The notes beneath the pieces are model-generated. The model saw only the letters and a list, made by a program, of their open reading frames with translations. It did not search any database and was not told the origin of the DNA. This document shows positions 47,701 to 60,045 of a stretch of 64,000 nt of DNA, piece after piece. Location of the stretch: assembly GCA_003640385.1 (NCBI GenBank), contig RCAB01000042.1, positions 124,001 through 188,000 on the forward strand, given 5' to 3'. The first letter of the stretch is position 1, and every line of letters begins with the position of its first letter. The stretch is from Setaria digitata (Eukaryota; Nematoda; Chromadorea; Rhabditida; Setariidae). The translations under genes and the position numbers were made by a program.

Positions 47701-48661
47701 TGAAAAGGTCATTATGATTAATCAGTTATCACTATCGTCGAGCTTGTGAGGAAAAAGTTTTCTATTTGTTAGAATTTTTAGCAGACCAAGTTGTAACCTT
47801 GGTTCCAGGTACGGTTGGTTTCCGGGAATAGGTCTTGGTGCACATAATTCGGGACGCCTGGAAGCTGTTTCAGCAGAAATAGAAGAAATTGGTGGTGCTC
47901 AAAATAACAAAGAAAGGAAAGGTTTTGGATATCGCGGTGAAAAGCTACAGCGCACTGGTTTTTTTAAAGGAAAAAAACGCGGAATCGCGACGAAGTATTT
48001 ATTATCATGTTGAAGTTAAATAAAATTTGTTTGTACTAGTACCGATTTTCCACAGTCCTAATAATTGGTAATTTAAATTGATAATTACGTTACTTTTTAT
48101 TACATACTTAATCTTATTTGTACATACGAGGAAAATGCTGGTTTACCGGAAGTTTTTATTTAAAGCACGAATGTCAAATACTGGAAGCAACGAAGATTTT
48201 TTTTAAAATGATTCAGTGATGTTTATCATTCCTGATGATTTTGAATTTGAGTAAATCAACAATATTTATTTTTCCACTATACTTTTGCCAATGATGAAAA
48301 GTTCGGAAGAATGATGAGAAAGTTCCTTACTTCTATTTTCAGCACAGGTAGTTTTAATAGGAAACAGATGCATGTGATTCGCAAACTTTATTAAAAAAAG
48401 ACGTGCATATCCAATAAATTAGCATGAATAATTTTTTTGAAGCTGGAGTATAAAAGAAATTGCTTGTCAGATGATTCGGTGCACCTCTGATCACTCTTCA
48501 CACTCTAAATTTTATTTTTCTATTTTGTTTTGCTTCTTTTATCTATGAATATCATTTTTTTTTTCTATTTTAGGTATGATCAGTGGAATTTAATGGATAG
48601 CGACAGCCAAATAAGTAAAGTTCTTAGAAGAGATGAACCAACATTTATGAAATACCGCTAA
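44748..48661 (+). CDS. GPATCH3: G-patch domain protein, GPATCH3 homologue
   Basis: G-patch proteins bind nucleic acid and typically activate DEAH-box helicases; human GPATCH3 is nuclear and little studied. I joined 11 exons in frame to 461 codons: 44748-44811, 45118-45242, 45352-45537, 45900-46022, 46213-46288, 46568-46691, 46862-46934, 47067-47263, 47564-47707, 47809-47994 and 48574-48661. Near the N-terminus HFHYRHRP-like FHCFHYRHRPEVH marks the RRM-like family region. An acidic middle carries EEWERHEALHDDVTEQER and WEKGGPGLVWYTDAFFW, then DDWDVDYSIYYDR, all characteristic of GPATCH3. The G-patch follows: TRGIGSKIMKRYGWFPGIGL and, further on, KGFGYRGEKLQ. The protein ends DEPTFMKYR, like the vertebrate TSMKFR stretch. 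It is shorter than human GPATCH3 (525 residues) mainly because the vertebrate tail is absent. The start is the only ATG in the first exon before the family region. Confidence 0.93.
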
Positions 48662-49317
48662 TGGTGAGGGCTGTTATAAGAGCAGTATATTTAGTGTGAG
48701 TCGATTTTTGTAAATTTGATTATTTAATTGATGGGCTTTGGCTATGTGAAGCAGTAAATTTTGTGATATTTTTACAAAAGTTTTTCTCATCATTGTAACC
48801 CTGAACATTATAACCCTGAATTAACGTTTGGATAGATTTCTTGCTTTTATCCTTTTGTTAAAAACATGGCTTTGTTCCTCTTGAAGGCAAGCTCAGAAGG
48901 CTGTGCTTAAAAATCTTAGTGCATTAACAGATGTTATCATTTCGGAAATAAATTTTTATTCTTTATTTTCCTGCTTGTTTGATCTGTTTTTATCTAATAG
49001 CTTTTCTTTATTTTTTAAATTGTTAATACGATCATAATTTGATACTGTTTATGAACGTAAATGTAATGCGGAGGTTTTTTTAAGATAGTGTGAAATACTG
49101 GTTGCTTTAGAGCAGTTAGAAACTAACTGTGTTTTTCCATGTTTTATTTTTTTTTGATTTTAATAGCTTGTCAATAAGATAACAATTGATTAATTCGTCG
49201 GTTAGGAGATGTGCAACGTAATTATACGGTTTCAGATAGTTTTTGTTTTTTAGTTGTAATAGTTCATATACTTGTAGATAATTTTACAGCATCGTCAGCT
49301 GGTTTCGTTTAACACTG
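48662..49317. other. GPATCH3 3' region and fucosyltransferase upstream
   Basis: This contains a canonical AATAAA at 48947-48952, a plausible GPATCH3 poly(A) signal 286 nt after the stop. An acceptor-like ATTTTACAG ends at 49289, 28 nt before the next start codon, as expected of a trans-spliced 5' end. No coding potential is evident. Confidence 0.5.
48947..48952 (+). terminator. Candidate GPATCH3 polyadenylation signal
   Basis: An AATAAA hexamer followed by T-rich sequence lies downstream of the GPATCH3 stop codon on the same strand. It is the closest canonical signal in this spacer. Cleavage position is not defined by sequence alone. Confidence 0.45.
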
Positions 49318-51505
49318 ATGCAGTTACGTCTTCGACTTTTTATTGGCTTTATTGCTCTCTGCTTTCTCTATTTCATTCTTTCGAGGGTAGCACTGAATCT
49401 GTTCTACGCTGACCACCAAAAGATCCATACAATCATTCATTCACAGCAGCAACGCTCAGTGAAAATAAAACCAAAAATGATGCTTATGTGGACAACTTTT
49501 TTCAACGAATTACCTGAAAATCGTTTACATTTGATGAATGAGTGTCCAGATTTAAAGGTAAGCGGTGGTGTGGTCACTTTCCTGATAAAAGATCATTCTA
49601 AAAAAGTTTAAAAATTTGCAGCATTTGTGCAGAGGATTTCTCTATGTTTCAACGGTAAATTTAAAAAGCTTGAAATGCTACTGGGTAGATGGCGCCCGAC
49701 ACCTATTATTGTGGTATTGGCTAATAGTCATTAGAGTATGGTTTTATTGATTTAAAACTGTCAGGAATTTGTAGTGGAAGATTTCTTGTATTGATTCAGG
49801 ACAAATGCATGCTTACGGCAGATCGATCTTTGGCTAGCAAAGCTGATGCTGTCGTTTTTCACTTTATGACTGACGATTTTCGCTTGAATGATTTGCCGAA
49901 AACAAGATCTCCATTACAGCGTTACGTATTCTTGACGGTTGAGGCACCTCCGACTTATAAACTGTGGCGGAGGGATACGCTTCACGCGCCTCGTTTGTTT
50001 TTCTTCCATAACATCCATGCTAATTCCATCTGTCCTGATGAAAAATAAGATAGAATTTCGTTAAACAATTTGTGAACATTGAAAAATTTCTTGACATAAG
50101 TTTAAAAAAGCACCGAAGACATAATAATGGATAGTGCTTAGGAAGCTTTTATGCACCGTCATTGTCCAGTGTATTTGTGCTTATATTAGTTTTAATTTTA
50201 ATGTAATTTGTAAACAAGTAACTGCGATATCGTTGTTTCAGGTGACTTCTTCAACTGGACAATGACATATCGATATGACTCGGATGTCCCATGGGTTTAC
50301 GGAGGTTACTGGATTAGTCCTGAAAAAAATAAAATACTTGGTTTGAAATCCGAGAATCTGCCATATGATGAGAAAGCGATATTGGAAAATAAAAGTGGGG
50401 CAATATTTTGGTTAGTGTCAAACTGCAATACAATTTCTAAGCGAGAACTAGCTGTTGAAAAACTTGGAAAGTGAGTTCCCAATGCTTTTCGCATCGTGAT
50501 AAAATGATTTCACTTTTCATGAGAATGTTGGTTTTAATGTAAATAACCATTTCTAATTGTTATTTCGTTTTTTGTGCTCCCAGTTTTTGTATTTCATCAT
50601 TGTCACTGTTTGTCCTACTATGAAGAGAATTACCTAAAACTTAGGTGTGAAAGCCAGAAATTTCTATTTGGCGATTATTTCAGATATATAATGATAGATA
50701 AATATGGCGCATGTGCAGAAAATCCGTACAAGCGTGATGCATGTAAACGAGCTGCTGAATGTGAAAAGGACCTAGGTTCAATGAATTTCTTTTATATTGC
50801 AATTGAAAATACTGTTTGTAAAAATTATGTTACGGAGAAGTACTTTGGTCGATACCATTTGCCAAGTGTTCCCATCGTTATGAGACGAAAAACATATGAA
50901 AAGTTAGCTCTTATTCATCTTTTCAATGTTTATTAAAAACTTTAAAACTGTAATTTCAATGAATGCAAAGCTATGGATGAAGGAGTTGGATTCTTCATTA
51001 GGTTCTAGTTGGTTAATTTTCAACTTTTTTCTAGGCCAGCGTTTATATCTCTTCAAACAATTTTTTAAGCTTAGTTCCTCCACATTCTTTTATACCTATG
51101 GATGATTTCGAAAGTGCGCAAGCTATGGCCAATTATTTGGTTGCACTAATGTCAAATAAGACAGCTTATTTGGAGTATTTTAAATGGCGTCGTGATGGCT
51201 GGGTCCGAGCATATCAGAACACTGGATACAGGTTTATACTTAATTTTAAAAACAAAATCATTCATGAATTTAATGAGCGAAAGGTTTTTTTTCTTGTTGA
51301 AGTAAGAGTTTTAGAACTAAGTAAAGTCAGTTTAAAATCTGTTCCTTCTTGAAATTCATAACATTCTAGATTCCATTTCTGTAAATTATGTGAGGCATTG
51401 CTTGAAAATCGACCATCAAAAACATATGAAAATGTGGAAGAGTGGTTCCATGGAACTTCAGAATGTGAAGGATCTGAATTTGCTGATAGCTGGAAGGAAG
51501 AGTAA
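49318..51505 (+). CDS. Alpha-1,3-fucosyltransferase, glycosyltransferase family 10
   Basis: GT10 enzymes transfer fucose from GDP-fucose to GlcNAc on glycoprotein or glycolipid glycans in the Golgi. Six exons join in frame to 392 codons: 49318-49557, 49800-49992, 50242-50470, 50684-50902, 51070-51231 and 51370-51505. Residues about 7-27 form one hydrophobic segment after a basic start (MQLRLR), the type II signal anchor expected. The stem and N-terminal domain follow. The catalytic part shows DFFNWTMTYRYDSDVPWVYG across the exon 2/3 junction, the NWT-MTYR-DSD signature. Next comes FYIAIENTVCKNYVTEKYF, the nucleotide-sugar-binding YVTEK motif. Intron boundaries keep frame at every junction, including a GTTTGT donor at 49993. 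Specificity (core alpha-1,3 versus Lewis-type) cannot be told from sequence. It is the third + gene in a row after rod-1 and GPATCH3, each with its own spacer. Confidence 0.93.
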
Positions 51506-54500
51506 TAACTCAAAGAATTCTTTAAGGGGTTTGCAAACACGATCTGTTTCTTGTCAATTCATTTCGAATTATTCTACATCTTCTTAACACTAATGTGTAG
51601 TTTGCGGTGTTTCATCGCATATTTATCATATATTTGTTATATGTTATGCTCTACATTTTGCACTAGTTTAACTTCTTTAATTTCTGCATAAACTGCATTT
51701 ACGGAATTTTGCTTTGTTATTGTTATTATTCACAGCTCGAACAAATTGTTCTTTCCCTTTATCATGAATAATTTTAAAACAATTTAACTGCAATAATCGT
51801 ATTTTTATTACATTTTAAAGCATCATTATATTTTCCTCCTACCTTTTCTGAGATATGTAATTTCAGCTTTTTTCTTTTTTTATTTTCAATTATTCTTTTT
51901 CTCTTTCCTTTTTCTGATGCGAAACATGCTTTTTGACGTTACAAACATTGTATATGTGTTGTAATAATCATTTGTGAATATTTGCTCATATATGTATGTG
52001 CACTACTTTGCTCAGGTTTCTTTCTATTTCTTTAATTCCTGCTATATTGTTTTTATGTTCTTCACAACTCCTAAGTTTGCAAACTGATGATTAATTATTA
52101 TACTCATTGTTTATGCAGAATGCATGCCTCACTTCTCTTAATTTATTTTATTATATTCGTTTATACATGTATTTTTGCTTTTGATTGTTACATTTCAATG
52201 CTACTTTTATTGCGTGATTAATATTGTTCATTTGTGAGATATTTTTTTAGCCGGATTTTCATTCTGTTTTTGTTTTGAAATGACACCGAAAGTTTCTTTG
52301 AAACTTTTAAACTCCATCCTTTTTTCGTTTATCTTTTAAAGCTTCAGGATCTTTTTACCATTATTTCTGACTCTTTTGTGATTTTCACGTTATTCACTGG
52401 TACAACTTTTCGCCTTTTTTAATAGGATTCTAAGAATTTCAATTAAAAATTGCGGTAGGGATAATTTAAGTTATTTTTACTGCGATTGCTACAGTGAATT
52501 TATTCCAGATTTATTTACATTCAGATTAATAATACTTCACTGATGGGTGTTGTATTAAAATTTTCTATTAAAATTTTAAATTTTTAACAAAACATATCCC
52601 AAGTTACATGCTGCCATTAATCAACTTCCTCATTTCTCTCTGTCTTTCATGTTTGTATTTTTAGATGAGTAGAAATTTGAAAAAAATTACGATAAATTAG
52701 GTTTCATTGCTCCATGTAGCTTAAATTACTAAACAGTTCATTATAGCAATCGTTGATTTTTTGAAAATAATGATGTGAGGCTAAAAGTATACCCAATGTT
52801 ATCACTTCATAGAATTTTTAAAAGATGGACAAGTTTCGTACGCTTAATTATTAATGTCACTTTTATCCAACCTGGTTGAGTCTGGAGCATTTTACAACTC
52901 ACAGCATTTTTATTAATCCTTTCCTACTTGTTGGATTGAAAATCACCTCTTACAAATGTGATGGGTTGAAGAATTGTGATGAACAATCTGAGTAGATTCC
53001 ATTTATGTCCTTTATGATCCTTTATTCAAATCGGAAGTTCGCTTGGGGTTTGCTGACTTTTTCCCGTAATTTCTGTAGAATTCCCTTCAGATGTAGAATT
53101 GTTAAACGATCACGCTGGAGCTGTGACCATGCTTCTCAGAATCTGAAGAGAGCAATAACTTTCATTGACTGAAGTGATGGCTGCTCTTTACAGCATTAAA
53201 AGTGCTTAAGTGAGTTAGATTCATTTACAGAACGCAGTCAACTTACCTGCAGGGATCGCTTTTTGTTATCTTGATTATGTGTTGCAAATTAATAGTTAAC
53301 AACTGTAGCAGATTTCAACAATAATTCCGAATATTACTTTCAGTGGTGTTAATAGAGCATTCAAGTGGTTATTGGAAATATGTAAATCTTTGAATCCTTC
53401 AGAATTCGTCAAAGATTGAAGGGAAAGATCGCAATTTGAATAATGTATTTGCGAGTTTTCATCGCAATTTATGGATGGTAATTTATTATTACTTTTTAGA
53501 ATCCCGGAGTGGTCGGTTCTTCTCTTTAACTGAAATGACTTTAAAAGTTCTCAACTTTACATTGCTAAGTTTCATTTTAGAATTTTTACCTCAGCAGTTC
53601 TGTTTTTAGTTATTTGGCTAGTAAAATTTTGTGCAGTTGTTTGTGTTTTCTTCGCTGAAATTTAAATATGCTGAAATTCGATTTCTTGATTTTTCAAATT
53701 TGACTTTTTAATTTTATTCGAACTTAAAAATTAAATTGATTTTTTCTTAAATCTAATTAAATTTCTTAAATTTGATTACACTGAAACTTGATTTTGTCTA
53801 TTCAAGGAATTTTGTTATTGCAGTAGCAAGTAAAACAGTTCATGACGTGTCATCATCAGTCGTTATTAAAAACCGTTTTCACAAGATATTTTCAGGAATC
53901 GTAAGGCTTGGACTATTTGATAGGTCTCGATGTGTTTTGTGATTATAAATTTGTTTTTTATGTGAAGAATTAAAAAAAAAAAAGACGAATAGAACTGATT
54001 GGAGTGTGTTCCATACTGCTGCTATTTATTTACTCATTTTTTCTTACCTTTCAAAAAAAAAAATTTTGTTTTCAAAAAAATCATTGTTGAGAAATGCCAA
54101 AAAAAAAAATAGATTCATACTTTAGCTTCAGGAAAATATTCACAACATCTTGCTTAAGCGAAAGGAATAAGATCTTACGATGCAAGCTGCATATTGATAG
54201 TTTTGCCTAACTATACATTGGCACAGGAGTTGCTCAATTTCGATATGTTTGACCTTGGCGTTTATAAGAAAGTTAAACAGTTGGAAAAGGTGCTACTAAA
54301 ATAACGCAGGATTCATGAACAATAAATGTTTGTGCCTCCTGCATTATTCGCAACAAACTGTACCATTCAATCAAAATTGTTAATTTTTGCAAAAAGAAAA
54401 AAAAGTGTTCCACTCGCCTCGCATTACATTTTTTTTCGTGTTTGGTATCATATTTCTAACGCTTAGCGATCCTTAATATAAAAGCCTTGGAATCTTTCTT

Positions 54501-55044
54501 GATAAAAAGTCTGTAGTTCCTTGCAATAAAAATCTATTTTTAAATCCAGACATTTTTATTAAGAGAAATAATTCTTTTTAAATTTGAAAACTTGAAATGT
54601 TCTATGTGACTTGATTCCTCAACACCTTTGCATGTGAAATAATTCTTCTCATTCGTATGAAGACGTAGTACCAAAATGCTTGGCAAATAAATGTTTTTAT
54701 AAATTAATTTCTATCGAGTAAAATTACAAAGAAAAAAGTTTAAATATTTGACATGAACTTCCATAGCGTCATTACTTCGCCATTGACTGTTGTCGATTAC
54801 TAAAATTAACTAATTTGCATCAATTGGCGGAATATTTTCCATTCTATCTCATTTCCAGCACATTCTATTAGAAGGAAAGAATCAGATTTTTAAAGAACTG
54901 ATTTTTTTTTTTTGAAGAATCTCTGCCAACGACTGTTGTGTAAAATTAGAAATGAATTGGAAAAGGCATTTTAGGAAAGCCTCGTTACATTTCATCTTAA
55001 AAAAGAAAGCGCTTCATTTTATGAAATTTTAGATTAAAGATAGA
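51506..55044. other. 3.5-kb spacer between convergent genes
   Basis: The fucosyltransferase (+) and TXNDC12-like gene (-) converge on this very AT-rich stretch. No exon with family similarity was seen on either strand. It contains several short A or T runs (for example near 53970, 54055 and 54100). Parts must be 3' UTRs, but no clear boundary could be set. Confidence 0.5.
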
Positions 55045-55812
55045 TTAAGATAAGAAAATGGGGCGAATTCTCTTGTGGTATGAGAATGCTCTTTTCATGT
55101 CTCTGATTATATCTTCAAGTCGATTGTAGAAATGCAAATAACGTTTGTAACGTATGGAATTTGTAATTGAAGTGATTCTTTTTCCATTGGAAGCTGAAAT
55201 TAATCTTTTTTTTTTTTTACACAGTTTCTTGAGAATTTCGAAATACTTCTGTTAAAAAAAAACCTTGCCCACACACCTTGTAATACTGACATACTGATTG
55301 TTTTTAAGAAAAATAGTCAAGGTCGAACTTAGAAAAACTATTCTTGGCTTGTAGTGTCCATCTGGTGAGAACTCCTTATCATCTGGCTTCCTGATTTCTT
55401 TATCATTAACATTAGTCATAACGAAATTTTTGCTTAATTGTTCGAATTCTTTTCGATACGGGGAATCTTCGATTTCACTTTTCAGTCCTAAAAATTGGAT
55501 TATTATGAGCAATTAGGCACTCGAGGGTCGATACTAATAAATTGCAGAAATAAAGGTGATCTTTGAAACTGACTTCTGCATTCCGGACAGCGGTCATCAT
55601 AGACAAGCAGAAATATTGGTTTATGCTGTGATTGGGCAGACAGCAACGCTACCCAGTATGGCATCCACTTTATTCCCACTAGGAATTCTGAAATAATCAG
55701 AAGATACGTAGAATGCCACTCAAAGTGACTGAAGTACTTGCTTACCTGTGAATGCTGAACAATATGCTAGTGCAGATGCTGAAATTAGGACGAACTGTCC
55801 AATGCTGCACAT
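55045..55812 (-). CDS. TXNDC12: TXNDC12/AGR-like secreted thioredoxin-fold protein
   Basis: TXNDC12 (ERp18/19) is a small ER thiol-disulfide oxidoreductase related to the anterior-gradient proteins. Four exons join in frame to 162 codons: 55746-55812, 55574-55687, 55329-55487 and 55045-55193. A signal peptide covers about residues 1-20 (MCSIGQFVLISASALAYCSA). The thioredoxin-like part has the active site CPEC at the end of exon 2 (YDDRCPECRRLK). Next come NFVMTNVNDKE and DKEFSPDGHYKPRIVFL, which closely match the family's NFVMVNLEDEE and DEDFSPDGGYIPRILFL. The C-terminal exon aligns with the family's SYKYFY helix region (RYKRYLHFYNRLEDIIRDM). Two oddities: the CXXC reads CPEC rather than CGAC, and the reading frame ends IRPIFLS with no KDEL-like retention signal. 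An acceptor-like TTCCAG lies one base before the ATG. An alternative last exon restoring retention was not found. Confidence 0.88.
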
Positions 55813-58800
55813 TCTGGAATTTGCTGTTCCGTAATAAAGATCTGACGATTGATAGTATTGTTAGGAACTTCCCTCTGCAGATAACTACTCCTTTAACGTT
55901 GCTTTATGACCTTTTATGCAGATATTCCGATCGTGATAACTTTTACGGTGAGTTTAATTTGGCTCTAAAAGTTCTATGCATCTTATGATAACCTCATCTA
56001 AGGATGTTAATCAAGTAGGAATATTGAAACTCCATCAGTTTCATTTTGTCCGGCGGTAGTCTTCTTCACTTTTTATAAGTCATTAAAGTTGAAGTAACTT
56101 CTGCAACTTTCAATTAAACCGAATCAAATTCATTTTTCCTTTACTGAAAGCAGAATGATAACTGTTCGGGATATACATTTCTCCATATTTTTGCTAAACC
56201 TGGGCCCCAACCCATTGTTCTGCTCTTTGTCTTAAAATATCTATCAACCATCATCATAGCTGTGCAACTTTCAACAACTTAATGTTTTCGCAGTTCTCTG
56301 TTCACTATTCATGCTTGAAAAAAATCATGAACTAACAATCTGTTTGATAATCAAACAGCTGCTCTAAAGTATAAATGACTTCTGCTAAGTACTATTCAGC
56401 CACTATCAACTTTTTCCCAAAACCAAAAAATGCACATCATTTCAAGGCCTTAAAGTTACTTTAAAATTTCCTACTACTGACTGGAAGACGATTGAGATTG
56501 CTAAACACCACATTTTATGTAATTATCATCTTTTGCTATCAGCCGAAGGACAATTATCTATTATTACTAAAACAAAATCAACAGTATTATCAGTCTTCAT
56601 ATTGTTACAGAGTGAGCATTTGTATTAGAAGTCACCCAAATCGTCAAGCCTACGATGTTTGTATTTCAACCGTCTAATTATAGGTGTAATAGACTGTGTA
56701 CGAATCATTTGAAATTGGAGCATATTTTGTGCCACAACAACAATTTAAAGTAGAAAGATCTGAAAAGTTTAGAAGTTGGAATGGATTTATGGAGTGATAT
56801 AATGAGAGGCGTACCGCCGTAGAGACAAGTATCATGAACTATCTGAGTCTTTTCAAAGGCAAAAATCAAACTATGAGCGTTCTAGAACTTAGTAATATCT
56901 CATTAAGGAACAGGTTACACTTCCGACGAAAAGATGACAAGACAATAAATTTTACAGTGTAAGGCCACGACAGATTGCCGTTTGATAACTCCCAGTCTTT
57001 TGCTCACCAGTTCATGATAACTGTGAGAATAAATAAATAATGAAGTCTAAAAAATTTGAATTCCCTAGATTTCCATTATAACTGCCAATTTCCTAGATTT
57101 AAATGATCCCTTGGTTTGCGAAAAATTTTATAATAAGTATAATTATTTAAATATTTACTTGTAATTAATGTCGATAGTGTGAGGAAAATGATTACAGAAG
57201 AAGGATTCAAAGTGTTTGCCGAATTAACTTTCGTTTGAAAAGGAACATTTAATTCATAAAAGATTTTCTCATTTATTATGTTTGAGTAGTCTCAAAATAT
57301 GAATTTATTAACGAGAATATCACGAGTTACTACTCAACAAAGAAAACAAAATTTTTGACTATAACAAATGCAGACCGAACATGTACAGCGTAACACACTA
57401 TCAGTACTCTTAGATTATTAGATTATCAATGCTCTTCGACTTAACATGTCTGTCGTTTATCTGACAAGACGTTCACCCACAGAAACTTATTTCTCTCTTA
57501 GGCTGCGAGTTTTTCTTTCATCTAGTCACAGAGTTACAAATCTTATAATCTTCCTGTAGTTGCGAGGTGTTTTTCTGCTTTCACCTGTGATTGTGAATTT
57601 TAAGCACCTATGAACCATCTCGAAATCCTTACCTAATAATGATTATGGATTTATTTTTTCTCATTGATTCGGACATTTCGTTGTCCTATTCTGTTTATCA
57701 TGTCTGAATCAGATATTTTCACTTCAATAAAGTAATTTCCGGTCCAAACCTTTGTCTCTTATTTAACATATTCAGGAGGAGATATTTGCAATCAATAAGT
57801 TACCAAAGAAAGAAACAGAATAGTGCCTTGAACTTAATTGAATAGAAAAAACCGAAGTCTGAAAAATGATTTCACAGTTGTGAAATATATCCTCATGGAT
57901 GTGACAATGGTCTCGTATTTCGGCAAACTTTGTAACAAATACTGAGATCACCTTTTGATTTTGGGTAGTATAATGTTTCATTTGCTCACTAATAATTCCA
58001 CAAAATGATTCTGTTTTTCTTAATTGAAGGAGAGGAGGAGCATACATGAGAAGGACGGACCAATTAATACGATTTAATTTGGAAGAAGAGGATTTTTCCA
58101 ACTACCACTCTTATCTGCTTTGCTAACAAGTTAAAAGGTCAAATAAGGATTAGGATAAAAATCTAAGATAGGCATAAATTACACTTTGTTTGAAAGATAT
58201 CACTTAAACACAGCAATCAACCTTCCGGAATAACTTCAACACTTGTTTGCAAAATAAAATACACGGTTATTTTACACAAAATTTATTGTCACACCCACTT
58301 GAAAGACAGCATAGGGTTACTTTTTAGGAAAGTTTTAATTTTGCCACGTCTAGGTAAAAGATCAATTAAAGAATCGATCAATTAAAATGATAAGTATTCT
58401 TTAATGAGCTACTGATTGATAGACTTACACTCCAGAGCCACACCCCATTAAACGGGACAACTTTAACAGCAAAAAAAACATCGAGAGATCATTTCCGTTT
58501 TTTGAACGGCTTTATGAGTTTAGCTCAGTCACATTTAGAAAGGGATGATGGATGTGCAGTATAAGAAACAATTTTAGCTTCTACGAATTAAGCATCATCT
58601 CAACTTGAAGGAAGTACTTTCGTGTTTTTTTCTTTACTATCTATTAGAAAAGGCAAATAAACTGTCTGTTTCACCACTGAACCATTTAATTCAAATGCAA
58701 CGTCACTATGACTTCAACTAATTAACCACTAGAATGACTGAGAAAACTTTATAATCACTTAGATGACTTTCATACCTTTAAATTCACAAGAAGGTAAACT

Positions 58801-60045
58801 ACCAAAATGAAACTTGAGTCAGCTTGTCAAAAGATATTTTGGATGCAAACATAATATGGCTCGAAAAATTGCTTGTGAAATTGTAAAAAGTCTTTCAATT
58901 GGCTTCTTCACTTTACGAATGTGAGAAATTAAAGCATCAGTTAAAAAGATCTAACAAATCTGTTCAAATTATTCTGAAACAATTCAAGAAAATGTTAAAC
59001 ATCATATTAATTTTCAAAATAAATGAAGGAATTTGGAGAAACCTCCCACCTATTTCATTTACAGCTAATCGAAAAGCTATAAGCATAAAAAGAAATCTCA
59101 AGGACCTGAATCCCAAAGTAACAATTATTGCAAAACATAAAGCTTTGAAACTATCAGTGATTACAGATATAACTTCATAATTTTGCGTCCAGTTGATAAC
59201 AACTAGACGCAGAGCTATTACAAAGTGATTATACTATTACAAATTTAACTGAAAACAGGCGAGCTCATTATCGAAAACAAGAGATATAAATAAGAGAAAA
59301 ACGCTAATGTACAAAAAATTGTTTTACAGTACCTATAAAGAATTAGATGTTAGAAATACTAGCCAGTTCAACAAATTTTCAATGAATCGAAAAGATTAGT
59401 TCCATAAACTCTATTTCTCGCCCAAAATTTTTTCTGCTTTTCTTTTGGATAAATTTTCAGATTTTATCGCTAAGCTTTCTGTTCTCACTGACATTGCAAA
59501 ACAATCCCCGGGGAAGCATTGCCGAAGCTTCCTACAAAATTAGGTTGTAGAGGGTTTAGACCCCGCTCACTTTAATGTCTTTAAAAAGTAGGAATTCGAA
59601 ACCATTTTATAACTTTTAGTACTGCAACGACCTATGTTCCACATGAGTATGGAAACGAACTTCTAAATCATTTAAAAAGAGAAACAAAATTAAAAAAGTA
59701 AGCTGAAACACAAAAAATATCTATAACGAAAACTGAATCATACATAGAGATGGAAAATGCGCATATAAATGATTCCAAAAAGCTTAAGGCAACATATGGA
59801 ATTTTCAGAAACATTCAATTATCACATGTATGCACTGGGTTTTACTGTTTATCACAAAAATAAGTATCACCGATTAAATGAAAAATATCAAAACTAAAGT
59901 TACCCCAGAAAGAATTTCCTAGTGAGCTTCCTGGAAGCTTGAAAATTTCCCAAGTTCAGATCCAAAATCGTTTCATTGAGATTATTTTTAACAACCTCTT
60001 CAGATGTAGTTTAAAATTTCCAATTCCTTATTTGTGTAATGAAAA
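55813..60045. other. 4.2-kb spacer, TXNDC12-like upstream and vab-9 3' side
   Basis: Both flanking genes are on -, so this stretch should hold the vab-9 3' UTR and the TXNDC12-like promoter. Open frames at 57772-58101 (-) and 58899-59180 (+) resemble no family and show no exon continuation. Sequence is uniformly AT-rich. No RNA gene or mobile element was recognised. Confidence 0.45.

Noticed and set aside
57772..58101. 109-codon minus-strand open frame
   Set aside because: No family resemblance, no splice context and composition like the surrounding spacer; open frames of this size occur by chance in 4 kb.
58899..59180. 93-codon plus-strand open frame rich in Lys, Ile and Asn
   Set aside because: The composition simply reflects AT-rich DNA; no recognisable motif or exon continuation.
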